This document shows positions 22,556-33,277 of a DNA stretch of 64,000 bases, piece after piece. Made by a program: the position numbers and the translations under genes. Source of the stretch: Cephalotus follicularis. Taxonomy: Eukaryota > Streptophyta > Magnoliopsida > Oxalidales > Cephalotaceae. The stretch lies in contig BDDD01000875.1 of the NCBI GenBank assembly GCA_001972305.1, forward strand, positions 79,456 through 143,455, written 5' to 3'. Under the pieces are notes generated by a model. That model was not told the DNA's origin and did no database searches. It worked only from the letters and a program-made list of their open reading frames with translations. Positions within the stretch are counted from its first letter, which is position 1. Each line of letters starts with the position of its first letter.

Positions 22556-23559
22556 TTATTTATATATATATTTTATAATTATTACGTTCCTGTATTTTAA
22601 ATTTCTGACAATATTCGTGGTAAATGTCTATATTAAATTTATGTAAATTCTTAAATTCTATGTTGAATTGCTGCCAATTTCTTAACGAAATTATATATTA
22701 CCATTTTAAAATATTTCCGTTTGAAATATAAATTCTAGAAAATGTTGTACAAAATTATTTATGAATGCTTTGAGCTGATCACTCAACGTATCAAGAAATG
22801 ATTATTTTTACGAAATGAGAAAAGGCAATAAACTGAGATGAACAACGACTGGATTACGATCTGGGGTGGATTAATCTAGTACAAGATTAATGTTAAAGAG
22901 CGGAGAGTGCTCTCGGACATGCATGTGATGTAAGGATAGTAATCTTGTAGTGCACAATGCCCCGGTGAAGCAATGGTTCAACAGGGTTAATTAATTTTAT
23001 AAACCCCTCAGTATTTATGAAATATTCTGATTCATGAGATATGATCAGAAAAGAAATGAATGAATGTAAAATGTACTGGTTTTATAAAAATACTACAAAA
23101 TGGATTTGAATAATGTTTTATTTCGATAGTTCTTACTGAGCTATTTTGATGCTCACTCCTTTCAATGTTTTTGTTTTCAACTAAAATTTTCCAGGAAAAG
23201 ATTGAACGAGGAAAGTCTAGCTTTGGCAGGAGCTCATAAGTGATAATTTCGAGAAGAAATTATGTTACGAAATATAGTTTTGTGTAATAGTTTATGACAT
23301 TATAAACTAATATTTTCCGCTGTATAATGCCTTTTGATAGATCCTGTGGAGATGTAAGATGTTGACTATAATTGTTATGATGTATGATGATTTAAATAAG
23401 AGTATAAAATTTTAAGGTTTAGTATATCAAGTTATTTATAGATATTAGCAATTAGTAGGATTGTTAAAGGATTATAGGTTTCACCACCACGTAACGCACC
23501 GACTCCCCGAAGTTCGCTTTGAGCATAAAGTAGACTCGGATCCGGGGCGTTACAGCACA

Positions 23560-24344
23560 CATGTTGGATGGGATCCGAGGTTCCATCGTATTTATCAAGG
23601 CTAGGGAGCCAGATCCATTGGGATACGCTCCGTCATGATCTCGGGCGTAAAGGGGTGGGCGCTATGGTTGTGCACCTCTGACAGATATCCCCTTGGCTTC
23701 TCGGCCCCTTGGAGCCTTCTCTCGACCTCGGCAAGCCTTTTGTTTATTGCTTACTCCACATCCTCAATGTTTCTAGCCCTGCTAGAAACACGTGACCCCC
23801 CCAGCCAGTGTGGCTGCACGATCTGCCCTGCTCTTCGTCGGGCATTAGATTGCACCTGTGTATCCTTTGCCCCCCTGACTCCCCCTTGAGGATCCATATC
23901 CTTAGCTTGGTGCTCTGGATGCTCTCTCCTGGGATTATTGGGCTGATCTCAGGTAGTTGAGGATTCTGCCCTATGAGATGCATTGATCTCAGGTTTCCAC
24001 CCTAACGGAATATTATCCCTTGACCGCCTAGGAGGAAGTCTCTCTCCCCTAGGTGGGTTTCGCCTGGCACCTCGGGGGTGCCCCATCTCCACCACTGGCC
24101 TAACAAGGCCGCTTTGTCCTCTGCTATTTTCTTGGACAGGTCTGGCCTGGGCCTGGTTGGCGAGGTTGGTCACCAACATATTTGTGAGATGCTCCATTCC
24201 CTGGAGGAGCTGATTGAGCTGCTCCCCAGTGACGGGAGCTTGTTCTTGGGCCACAACTTGGTCGGCCTTAGGGAGAGGAGGTGGGACCTCCTGTTGTTGG
24301 CTGCTTGTGGCTCCAAACTGGTTGTTATTCTTTCTCAGAGGCAT
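23560..24344 (-). pseudogene. Element A gag, N-terminal part
   Basis: The ATG at 24344 lies about 30 bases after the primer site, so the leader is very short. It encodes a Gln/Pro-rich start (MPLRKNNNQFGATSS...) and a leucine-rich helix (GEQLNQLLQGMEHLTNMLV), then an Arg-rich stretch. A TGA/TAG-type stop at 23949 ends the first reading. Homologous reading continues with further stops to the LTR I insertion. The capsid half continues at 21199. The N-terminal part of Tat Gag has no assigned catalytic role; it belongs to the particle protein. Confidence 0.78.
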
Positions 24345-24370
24345 GGTTGTTGATGGCTTTTCGCTGCGTT

Positions 24371-24387
24371 TCCCACAGACGGTGCCA
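24371..24387 (-). other. Element A primer binding site
   Basis: Minus strand TGGCACCGTCTGTGGGA starts two bases from the LTR end, in the standard place and beginning with TGG. I could not assign the tRNA by eye. The same kind of site is common in plant Tat elements. Confidence 0.75.
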
Positions 24388-24389
24388 AC

Positions 24390-25299
24390 TGTTGATGCAA
24401 AATCCTTTCCTCAACAGTATCATACGTGGAGGAATTTAATTTATTAAGGGAAACACTGTTTAATGCTTCGAGATGAAGGTTGAAGATGACTGAATGGTTG
24501 AGAATCCCTGCACAAAAGTAGAAAGTCCAGGAGGTTGTTCTCCCGGGGACACTCCGATGCTCAAGTTAGTGGTTGCACAGAGAATATAAGGTTCTTTAGG
24601 GTGCTAAAATGGCTGACCTTTGTACAATTTGTGAAACTAGTATTTATAGAGCTGGTTGGTAACTGTCTGAGCGTGAAAAACGGAGGTGATTGTTATCCCC
24701 TAAGGAAATGCCGAGGATCTCGGTCATTTCCCTTGATCTCCGCCAGATTGGTTGGTACTTTCCTTGTAGCACGTTTATCATATCTTATCTTTCCATATTT
24801 GAAAGAGTAAATCCCAAGAATGTAGGCCGATTTTATGGCCTTATCCTGCGGAGGACGAGGAGAAAGAGGTTCTCTGGTCTCTTGTCCGCTTCAAGGTCTT
24901 TAACGTCAAGAGCTTCCTCAAGGGCCTATGCCTGAACTATCAGGTCGTCCGCAATTCTGTCAAGGAAGAAGTCCCCGACGAAGCAGCCAGGGAGGATATC
25001 CTTGGCATTAATACCGAGGATGAGGTCCTCTGCCATACTGCCGAGGAGGAGGTCTCCTGTAATGCAATCGAAGAGGAGGTCCTCGACACTGGAGCCGAGG
25101 AAGACGTCTTCCCCCATGTAACCAAGTAAGAGCTACTTGGCTCTGATGTTTAAGGAGGATCTCCTCTTCTGTTTCGCTGACGTGTGTTTCTGAGCTTCCT
25201 CTGACTAGTGTCTATGTGAGCTTCAAAGCCCCTAGACACTTGGCTACGTCCGCGAAGGACACGTGTCCTTCTTGGTACATATAGATTTTTCCCATATCA
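24390..25299 (-). repeat. Element A 5' LTR (910 bp, complete)
   Basis: On the plus strand from TGTTGATGCAAAATCC to CCCATATCA; on the element strand TGATATGG ... TCAACA. The part from 24652 matches the window's first 648 bases. It carries the 27-bp array at 24959-25120. Confidence 0.93.
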
Positions 25300-25440
25300 A
25301 AAGGGATAATTACAAATACTTTCATAAAGTTTATTTTTCTCACAAATACGTCCTATTATTATAGGATTCTTTTAGAATTTACCCAAGGTTTTAGACCATC
25401 TAACAAAACAGTACAATCCGTAAGTCAACATAAGTCCAAC
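25300..25440. other. Short anonymous spacer between elements A and D
   Basis: 141 bases of AT-rich DNA with no ORF or repeat that I recognise. It may be the older target DNA of both elements. The five bases before D (CCAAC) would be half of its target duplication. Confidence 0.5.
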
Positions 25441-26729
25441 TGTTGACTATTTAGTCTCAATCCTTGTTTTGATGATAACATATTTGCATTTAACAAATCT
25501 ACTTGATGTGCAAGGAATTACAAAATAAGTACCAAAGCAAAAATACTATCTGCAGAAGAAAACATTGACCTTCCAGGAAAGAAGTCGACGTCCGTACAGA
25601 AAGACATCGACACCTTACAAGAAGACATCGACGCCTTTCATGCCTGAAGTTACAGGACAATTTCACAAGAAGACATCGACTTCCAAAGGCAAAAACATCG
25701 ACGTCCGTACTAAAGAACTCGATCCCTAAGTCAAAGACATCGACGTCTTTTGATGCCAAAGTTACAGGACTTTTTCGTGCAAAGACATCGACTTCTAAAG
25801 GCAAAGACATCGACGTCTGTACGAAAGACATCGACGCCTTTCAATGAACATCGACGTCTTCCTAGAGAAAACTGGATTTCCCAGAAAACACATCGAGTAC
25901 TACAGAAGAGATCGACGAGATGTTCAAAGTGTCAATACCTGGAGATTTCCCAGAAAAGACATCGACGCCTTCTGAAAAGAAGTCGACGTCTTTTTAAATA
26001 GACAAGACCCGGAAAAACAGGAACGGCTAGTTCAAGCACTACAATGGCTATCAGCTACTAAGACATCGACGCCTTTTGGAAAGAAGTCTACGTCTTTATA
26101 CCAGCAGAGACATAATCAAAGATTGCAACTACTATTTTATTAATCAAAAGCTTCCACAAATCAAGCAACGGCTACAAACCTTTTATGGCTATAAAAGGAA
26201 GTCTAACACCTCTGAGAAGATGTGGAAAAACAAGTGCAGAACATCATACATACAAAGATCAAACAAACATACAAAGATCAAATTCAAAGAGCTTTCTTTT
26301 CATACTTTAAGCTATTTTCTTGTTCTCAACTGATTTGAGCAATTATCTTGTAAAATCCAACCTGTGAGAGGTTTAGCTACAAACACTACATTTTCTTCCT
26401 TGATTGTAATAGGGGAGTGAACACTAGTGAATTTGGGGAGTGAACCCAAAAGAGAATTGTAAGTGATTGAGGTCAATCACAAAGGTGTACCGAATAGCAC
26501 CCGCAATTATATTCGGAGAACTAGTGGAAACTCAAGGAGATCCTTGGGAAAAGTGGACGTAGGCAAGAGTTTGGCCGAACCACTCTAAACTAGTGTTTGC
26601 ATATCTCCTAACTCTATCTCTTTACATTATTGCTTATATTGAGATTGCTTATTTTTATTGTTCATTGCGAAAAGTTTAGATTATTTTTAGAAACTACAAT
26701 TCACCCCCCCCCCCCTTGTAGTTTATTCA
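25441..26729 (+). repeat. Element D 5' LTR
   Basis: Starts TGTTGACTATTTAG and is taken to end TTTATTCA at 26729, two bases before the primer site (an end at 26703, ATTCA before a C run, is an alternative). It is near-identical to 31265-32514. A dense GTCGAC/ATCGACG motif array occupies 25580-26095. Confidence 0.85.
25580..26095. repeat. ATCGACG motif array in element D 5' LTR
   Basis: More than fifteen imperfect copies of AAGACATCGACGYCTTT and variants (GTCGACGTC at 25584, ATCGACGCC, ATCGACTTC, ATCGACGTC), spaced roughly 15-45 bases. The array is repeated in the right LTR at 31405-31925. Translated, it gives repetitive pseudo-ORFs on both strands, which I do not call genes. Confidence 0.8.
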
Positions 26730-26731
26730 GT

Positions 26732-26745
26732 TGGTATCATAGCGG
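26732..26745 (+). other. Element D primer binding site
   Basis: TGGTATCATAGCGG matches the initiator tRNA-Met primer site (TGGTATCAGAGC) except at one position in the first twelve. Confidence 0.85.
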
Positions 26746-26794
26746 AAGGCTTATTATTCTTAATTGTTAGAGCCTTTAACGATCCTAGACTACA

Positions 26795-27949
26795 ATGAAC
26801 TCAAACATGGGAGAAAGCCAAAACATCTCCAAACCCCCTTTCTTCGATGGCAATAACTATAGCCATTGGAAGGCCAAGATGACTATATTCATTCAATCCC
26901 TTGACTATAATCTTTGGGACCTCATAGTTGATTGTCCTAATCTCCCCACCATCACACTTGAGAATGGGGAAGTTGTTTCCAAACCTAGGAACCTATATGA
27001 TGACAATGATAGGAAACGTGTCCAAATAAATGCTAAGGCCAAGCATATTATTATTTGTGCTATTAATTCAAATGATTTTAATAGAATTTCATCTTGCATT
27101 TCCGCCAAGGAAATGTGGGATAGACTTGAGGTCACCTACGAAGGGACCGACCAAGTCAAGGAGGCCAAAGTGAGCATGCTTGTTCATGAGTATGAAATGT
27201 TCACTATGAACGAAAATGAGGATATTAAATCCATGTTTTCTAGGTTTACAAATATTATTAATGCTTTACAAGATTTGGATAAGATATATTCTAACAGTGA
27301 AATGGTAAGGAAAATTCTTAGGTGCTTACCAAGATCATGGATGCCAAAAGTCATCGCTATTGAGGAAGCAAAGAACCTCAATGTCTTTGCATTGGAAGAT
27401 CTCCTTGGGTCATTGATGACTCATGAATTGTCAATGCAAAAGAAGGATGACGATGAAGAAAAAGAGAAGAAGAAGAAAAAGATTGTAGCCTTAAAGTCAT
27501 CTCAAACCAAAGACTCCGAGGATGAGGATGATGATGATGATGATGATGATGAGCTAGCATTCATTACTCGGAGGTTCAAAAAGTTCCTTGCTAGTAAGAA
27601 GAAATTTGGTGGGAGGCCAAATAAGAAATTCCACCAAAAGGGAGAAGCAAGCAAGATTGAAGAAATTATATGTTACGAGTGCAACAAGCCGGGGCATTAC
27701 AAAAGTGATTGCCCTCGCCTAAAGAAGAAGGACATTTTGAAGAAGAAGAAGAAGGCTATGATTGCAACTTGGGATGATAGCGATGAATCCAGCTCGGATG
27801 AAGACACAAACGAAGAGGTAGCTCAAATAGCATTGATGGCCTTGGATGATAGAGATGAAGAAGAAAATGATGAGGTAACATATGACGAACTTGTCTTGTT
27901 AGTAGAAAAATATAGTTCTATGATTGCTTCTTTAAAGAAAAAGGGCTAA
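26795..27949 (+). CDS. Element D Gag (copia, CCHC nucleocapsid)
   Basis: The structural particle protein of a copia element, 384 codons without a stop. Residues 13-25 have the typical PFFDGNNYSHWKAKM start. Residues about 85-220 carry the Gag polyprotein (UBN2-type) fold (AKEMWDRLEVTYEGT, MLVHEYEMFTM, LLGSLMTHEL). Next come an acidic run encoded by a GAT repeat (27519-27552), a basic stretch, and the zinc knuckle CYECNKPGHYKSDC at residues 293-306. The tail is acidic (DDSDESSSDEDTNEE). The ATG at 26795 lies 50 bases after the primer site. The frame ends in KKKG* exactly where the protease-integrase-RT block has been deleted, so the stop is a deletion product. Known role: RNA packaging and particle assembly. 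Confidence 0.92.
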   Translation: MNSNMGESQNISKPPFFDGNNYSHWKAKMTIFIQSLDYNLWDLIVDCPNLPTITLENGEVVSKPRNLYDDNDRKRVQINAKAKHIIICAINSNDFNRISSCISAKEMWDRLEVTYEGTDQVKEAKVSMLVHEYEMFTMNENEDIKSMFSRFTNIINALQDLDKIYSNSEMVRKILRCLPRSWMPKVIAIEEAKNLNVFALEDLLGSLMTHELSMQKKDDDEEKEKKKKKIVALKSSQTKDSEDEDDDDDDDDELAFITRRFKKFLASKKKFGGRPNKKFHQKGEASKIEEIICYECNKPGHYKSDCPRLKKKDILKKKKKAMIATWDDSDESSSDEDTNEEVAQIALMALDDRDEEENDEVTYDELVLLVEKYSSMIASLKKKG

Positions 27950-28685
27950 AAAGAGCAAGACACCCATGAGCACAACAACAAAGCTTGACAAAGATGAGCA
28001 AGGTAAGTCAATCGATCAAAAATTATATAGGAGTATGATAGGATCTTTGCTCTATTTAACGGAAAGTAGGCCGGATATATTATTTAGTGTTTGTTTGTGT
28101 GCTAGATTTCAAGCTTGTCCAAAAGAATCACATTTGCATGTCGTAAAACGCATTTTTAAGTATTTAGCATATACACCGACCTTAGGATTATGGTATCCTA
28201 GGAAATCAACATTTGACCTTCACACTTACTCCGATGCCGATTTCGGAGGATATAAGGTGGATAGGAAAAGCACAAGTGGTACTTGTCAATTCTTAGGCAA
28301 TATGCTCATTTCTTGGTTTAGCAAGAAACAAAATTCAGTAGCCCTTTCAACTACTGAAGCTGAATATATTGCTGCAGGAAGTTGTTGCGCACAAGTAATG
28401 TGGATGAAGCAACAACTCCTTGACTATGGGTTTACTTTTGAAAAAGTACCAATTAGATGTGATAACACTAGTGCTATTTGCTCAGGAAAAAATCCTGTTC
28501 ATCACTCAAGAACCAAGCACATAGATATTAGACATCACTTCATTAAAGACCATATTGAAAAGGGTGATATAGAACTAGTTTTTGTTCCGACCGAAGAACA
28601 AGTCGCGGACATTTTCATAAAACCCTTAGATGAGAACACTTTTTCTAAGTTTAGAGGAGAATTAGGTTTATGTGAGATTGAATGA
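27950..28685 (+). pseudogene. Element D RT C-terminus and RNase H (after deletion)
   Basis: Open from an ATG at 27966, which is internal to the former polyprotein (KTPMSTTTKLDKDE is normally RT). It contains YRSMIGSLLYLTESRPDI (end of RT) and a full copia RNase H: TYSDADFGG (Asp), STTEAEYIA (Glu), RCDNTSAI (Asp), RTKHIDIRHHFI and VADIFIKPL. It lies in a different frame from gag; the junction is an A/G-rich stretch at 27930-27960. The RNase H domain itself shows no stop, but without the upstream polymerase it is unlikely to be made as in the parent. Degrades RNA in RNA-DNA hybrids in the active family. Confidence 0.9.
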
Positions 28686-28789
28686 TGATTATGATGTGTG
28701 AATGATATGTTTGATTGAATACATAATTGATGTGATGATTTTCAGTGGTTATTGTTCTGTTTTTGGTTGATTTTTCTGGTATGTTTTAC

Positions 28790-29060
28790 AAAAGAGTCGA
28801 CTTCTTTTCTGGAAATTTTATGCTTTGCTAAAACGCGTCGACTCCTTTTCTGGAAAAATCCTGCCGTATGAAAATGCCATTGATCCTTATTGAAAAACGT
28901 CGACTCCTTTGTTTTTCACTAAAACACGTCGACTACTTTTAAAATGCATCGATACTTTTCAAAACGCACCGTTTTTGCAGCTATATTTGCAAGATCGCGT
29001 CGACCTCTTTTAGAATCACATCGACGTATTTTTGTCAGAAATCGACTTCTTCATAAAAAG
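28790..29060. repeat. GTCGAC motif cluster in element D spacer
   Basis: About nine copies of GTCGACTYCTTTT and relatives (GTCGACTTC, GTCGACTCC, GTCGACCTC, ATCGACGTA) in the spacer between RNase H and the third ORF. The cores match the LTR array, but the right arm differs. Confidence 0.75.
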
Positions 29061-29273
29061 TCGACCTCATGTTCATTTACGTACTTTGCTTCCATTTCTG
29101 ATTTTTTTAAAATTTTTTGTCTCTCTTTATTTTTCGTCAAAAATCATTCTATTAGGTCGTAGAACATCTTCTGATCACTTATCGATCATCAAAAACAGTT
29201 TTCGTGTCGTCCTAATCATTCATTTTTATCATTCTCTATATATTTGTCTTGTGCACACCACCTGTTCGACAAA

Positions 29274-30604
29274 ATGGTCAGATCAAAACGGGTTGGCAAA
29301 AAGAAGGGAGCTTCTTCATCTCAGCCTCCGAAATCTGCTAAAAAGCAGAGGCTAGATATTAGAGAATGATCTCCCGACCCTGCTCTTCAATCGGATTCCG
29401 AATCCGAAGAGCATTCACCCATTCCTTTGAGGAGTGTCACTTTTGTGGACAAAAGGGTTATGGGAGGAAGAAACATTGATTTAAACTTCTGTTCCTTCGA
29501 ATTCTCTTTTGTATCTTGGTTAGAGGACCTCAATCTCATTCTGATCCATTCTATATCAAATTAGTCAAAGAATTCTATTCAAAACTTAGAATGGCTTCCA
29601 ACCATAATGAGGAATTTGCCCTCACTTCTTCTGTTAAAGGAGAAAGAATCTATCTAGATGCTAGGATTCTAGCTTCCATACTACATATTCCACACACCGG
29701 TCTTTATGTCTTTGAACATAAGAAATGGCCGGAGGTTAAGGGTTTTCGCCCTAACCACATCTTGTCGATTTTGTACCCGAACGATCCAAATGTGCATCCT
29801 AATATGGCACTAACCACAAATCGCCTGTCTGTAGATCATAGACTCCTCCACCATCTCATAGTTCATCAAATCTTACCCACCGGTGGAGGGTGTGCTAAGT
29901 TGTCAGGAATGCAAGTCTTTCTTATGTGGTGCATTCTTTCAAAGATTGAGTTTTGCTTTCCCCTCCTTATGCTTAAGACAATGGTTAGAGCCTTTTCGCA
30001 AAATAAATCCGTACTTCCTTTTGGCTCTATTCTCACCAAAGTCTTCCTACACTTTCATATTCGGCTAGAAGGAGAGGTTGCCACAAAGCTAAAGAAAGAA
30101 GACACATATAATAAGAGCACGCCAAATCGGATGGGATGGAAGAAGCAGCAAGGAATCTGGACGTATTGCCCCAGAACGGATCAAGCTCCAAGGATTGCAA
30201 GGGAGGAGCAAGAGGACAACCCTCCTTGGGAAGCTCAAGAACCAGCTGCCCCTGCTCAAACACACACTGCCCCTGCCCAAGCTCATGGCTCCTCATCCAC
30301 CACTGACTTTGATAGGATGATGGAGATTATGCAATCCCAGTTTGCTTCCATGCAAGCTTCGTTTGATGATCAACTTAAGCAAATCAAGATGCAACTCGCT
30401 AGTTTGGCGGAAGATCATAAAATACTTCATGCCGATTACGAAAATGTTGATGAAGGAGTCTACTACGATCTAAGAGTCGTTAAGAGGCGTCTTAAAAGAA
30501 TGGAACGTAATCTTGCCGCCGCCAAGATTTTCGATCATTGCACAGACACTTCGGGCGATGAAGGCGATTCATCTTCCGATGCCCCTGCTCCTGCTGAATC
30601 GTGA
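29274..30604 (+). pseudogene. Element D third ORF (env-like / putative plant transposon protein)
   Basis: The likely start is the ATG at 29274 (MVRSKRVGKKKGASSSQ, basic). A TGA (29367-29369) and a frame change near 29515 interrupt it. From 29516 it is open for 362 codons: a conserved block (FYIKLVKEFYSKL, VKGERIYLDARILASILHIP, HHLIVHQILP), a hydrophobic stretch (around MQVFLMWCILSKIEFCFPLL), a Pro/Ala/Gln-rich linker, and a predicted coiled coil (DDQLKQIKMQLASLAEDHK). The tail is acidic. This fits the extra ORF of SIRE-type copia elements, called env-like by position; the domain is annotated only as a putative plant transposon protein. Whether it ever worked as an envelope is unproven. No clear signal peptide is visible. 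Confidence 0.8.
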
Positions 30605-31264
30605 CTGTTTTGTTGCTGTTTTTTGTTTTTTTGTTATTGTGAACTTTGATTTATGAATTTCTGTTTGTAAAAGACAATGTTTTTTTTATGATATTAATGA
30701 AATGTTTAAATTTCATGAAATGATGTTTATGTTTTTGATTTATACAATTGTGGTATTAAATGAATGAGTTTGATGATATAATATGTTGCATAAATGTGGT
30801 TTCGTTTATTCAATGTGACCTCTTTTATTCAATTAGTGTCTAATATTCACTGCCGATACTTTGACAATTTTTTGCAAAATACCTATACTCACTCTTTTCA
30901 CCCTTCCTTACATTAAGGGGGAGCTAACACTTTCTGCCTTTTTGTAGTACTTTTTGATTCTATACAAAAAAGGGGGAGAATAAGCTCAAAATATATGTTA
31001 ATGTCAAAAGGGGAGAACAAAAGGAAAGTTTAGAAGGAAAGTTTAGTGTTTAAACTCTCAAGTTAATGGTGACTTGGAGAAATGACTCACATTTTGGAGA
31101 AAATGTCAAGGAAGCACAGATTATGACTTAGTTGAATATTGCATACTAAATATAAACTCTGCAAAAGATATATCTATTCATTTTCACTTATATATTTAAA
31201 TTGGTATCACTTTAATTCTTGCCTTTTTCGAGCAAATTTTTGTCATCATCAAAAAGGGGGAGAT
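30605..31264 (+). other. Element D 3' untranslated spacer with polypurine tract and PPT-like copies
   Basis: No ORF. The polypurine tract AAAAAGGGGGAGA (31249-31261) precedes the right LTR. Similar tracts occur at about 30915-30923, 30966-30979 and 31005-31016, so purine primers are repeated along this spacer. Confidence 0.75.
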
Positions 31265-32514
31265 TGTTGACTATTTAGTCTCAATCCTTGTTTTGATGAT
31301 AACATATTTGCATTTAACAAATCTACTTGATGTGCAAGGAATTACAAAATAAGTACCAAAGAAAAAATACTATATGCAGAAGAAAACATTGACCTTCCAT
31401 GAAAGAAGTCGACGTCCGTACAGAAAGACATCGACACCTTACAAGAAGACATCGACACCTTTCATGCCTGAAGTTACAGGACAATTTCACAAGAAGACAT
31501 CGACTTCCAAAGGCAAAAACATCGACGTCCGTACTAAAGAAGTCGATCCCTAAGTCAAAGACATCGACGTCTTTTGATGCCAAAGTTACATGACTTTTTC
31601 GTGCAAAGACATCGACTTCTAAAGGCAAAGACATCGACGTCCGTACGAAAGACATCAACGCCTTTCAATGAACATCGACGTCTTCCTAGAGAAAACTGGA
31701 TTTCCCAGAAAACACATCGAGTACTACAGAAGAGATCGACGAGATGTTCAAAGTGTCAATACCTGGAGATTTCCCAGAAAAGACATCGACGCCTTCTGAA
31801 AAGAAGTCGACGTCTTTTTAAATAGACAAGACACGGAAAAAAAGGAACGGCTAGTTCAAGCACTACAATGGCTATCAGCTACAAAGACATCGACGCCTTT
31901 TGGAAAGAAGTAAACGTCTTTATACCAGCAGAGACATAATCAAAGATTGAAACTACTATTTTATTAATCAAAAGCTTCCACAAATCAAGCAACGGCTACA
32001 AACCTTTTATGGCTATAAAAGGAAGTCTAAAACCTCTGAGAAGATGTGGAAAAACAAGTGCAGAACATCATACATACAAAGATCAAACAAACATACAAAG
32101 ATCAAATTCAAAGAGCTTTCTTTTCATACTTTAAGCTATTTTCTTGTTCTCAACTGATTTGAGAAATTATCTTGTAAAATCCAACCTGTGAGAGGTTTAG
32201 CTACAAACACTACATTTTATTCCTTGATTGTAATAGGGGAGTGAACCCTAGTGAATTTGGGGAGTGAACCCAAAAGAGAATTGTAAGTGATTGAGGTCAA
32301 TCACAAAGGTGTACCGAATAGCACCCGCAATTATATTCGGAGAACTAGTGGAAACTCAAGGAGATCCTTGGGAAAAGTGGACGTAGGCAAGAGTTTGGCC
32401 GAACCACTCTAAACTAGTGTTTGCATATCTCCTAACTCTATCTCTTTACATTATTGCTTATATTGAGATTGCTTATTATTAGTGTTCATTGCGAAAAGTT
32501 TAGATTATTTTTAG
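31265..32514 (+). repeat. Element D right LTR
   Basis: Near-identical to the left LTR over about 1250 bases, including the motif array (31405-31925). It stops at GATTATTTTTA, short of the normal LTR end, and joins gag sequence. Confidence 0.88.
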
Positions 32515-32567
32515 CCATTGGAAAGCCATTGGAAAGCCAAGATGACTATTTTCATTCAATCCCTTGA
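32515..32567 (+). pseudogene. Second gag start fused to the LTR of D
   Basis: GCCATTGGAAA appears twice in a row, then the gag sequence AAGCCAAGATGACTAT continues to the gap, matching 26862-26907. The leader, primer site and first 22 gag codons are missing. Confidence 0.7.
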
Positions 32568-33277
32568 NNNNNNNNNNNNNNNNNNNNNNNNNNNNNNNNN
32601 NNNNNNNNNNNNNNNNNNNNNNNNNNNNNNNNNNNNNNNNNNNNNNNNNNNNNNNNNNNNNNNNNNNNNNNNNNNNNNNNNNNNNNNNNNNNNNNNNNNN
32701 NNNNNNNNNNNNNNNNNNNNNNNNNNNNNNNNNNNNNNNNNNNNNNNNNNNNNNNNNNNNNNNNNNNNNNNNNNNNNNNNNNNNNNNNNNNNNNNNNNNN
32801 NNNNNNNNNNNNNNNNNNNNNNNNNNNNNNNNNNNNNNNNNNNNNNNNNNNNNNNNNNNNNNNNNNNNNNNNNNNNNNNNNNNNNNNNNNNNNNNNNNNN
32901 NNNNNNNNNNNNNNNNNNNNNNNNNNNNNNNNNNNNNNNNNNNNNNNNNNNNNNNNNNNNNNNNNNNNNNNNNNNNNNNNNNNNNNNNNNNNNNNNNNNN
33001 NNNNNNNNNNNNNNNNNNNNNNNNNNNNNNNNNNNNNNNNNNNNNNNNNNNNNNNNNNNNNNNNNNNNNNNNNNNNNNNNNNNNNNNNNNNNNNNNNNNN
33101 NNNNNNNNNNNNNNNNNNNNNNNNNNNNNNNNNNNNNNNNNNNNNNNNNNNNNNNNNNNNNNNNNNNNNNNNNNNNNNNNNNNNNNNNNNNNNNNNNNNN
33201 NNNNNNNNNNNNNNNNNNNNNNNNNNNNNNNNNNNNNNNNNNNNNNNNNNNNNNNNNNNNNNNNNNNNNNNNNNNNN
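32568..33277. other. Assembly gap (710 Ns)
   Basis: Unknown bases. The sequence before it is D-like gag and the sequence after it is unrelated, so the true structure here is unresolved. Confidence 1.

Larger units (their letters stand above)
21200..23554 (+). mobile_element. Element I: solo LTR inserted in element A gag
   Basis: Runs from TGTAATGACCGG to GGGGCGTTACA, flanked by GCGCA (21195-21199) and GCACA (23555-23559), a 5-bp duplication with one C/T-type difference at a CpG. No coding internal region is present, so it is a solo LTR of about 2.36 kb, probably of a gypsy family. Plus orientation is inferred from the segment CTTACTGAGCTATTTTGATG near 23132, which resembles the 3' part of related LTRs. 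Notable contents: a GC-rich hairpin, GTCGAC-type motifs and a 138-bp triplication. Confidence 0.87.
1..25299 (-). mobile_element. Element A: Tat-type Ty3/gypsy LTR retrotransposon, nested host of B, C and I
   Basis: Seen: two copies of one LTR (1-648, cut by the window edge, and 24390-25299) flank a minus-strand gag, protease, RT, RNase H, second RNase H and integrase set, with a plus-strand ORF between integrase and the left LTR. The primer site lies beside the right LTR and the polypurine tract beside the left LTR, which fixes the minus orientation. Known: the gypsy order PR-RT-RH-INT, a second RNase H and an antisense extra ORF are hallmarks of the plant Tat lineage. Insertions B (2270-13947) and I (21200-23554) split it. 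In-frame stops, a YIDN reverse-transcriptase box and frameshifts make it non-functional. The left terminus and its target duplication lie outside the window. Confidence 0.92.
25441..32567 (+). mobile_element. Element D: SIRE-like Ty1/copia, internally deleted, followed by the start of a second unit
   Basis: Seen: LTRs beginning TGTTGACTATTTAG at 25441 and 31265, a tRNA-iMet-like primer site, gag, RNase H directly after gag, a third ORF, and a purine tract AAAAAGGGGGAGA before the right LTR. Known: a CCHC Gag and a third (env-like) ORF before the 3' LTR fit the SIRE/Maximus lineage. Protease, integrase and most of RT are missing, so it is non-autonomous. After the right LTR, gag sequence restarts at about 32515 without the leader and runs into the assembly gap, so this may be a tandem unit or a misassembly. 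Confidence 0.88.

Noticed and set aside
25499..26001. Short ORFs with repeated DVDVF or RHR-type peptides in D LTRs (also 31323-31825)
   Set aside because: They are translations of the ATCGACG motif array in several frames. The peptides are low complexity and lie inside an LTR.
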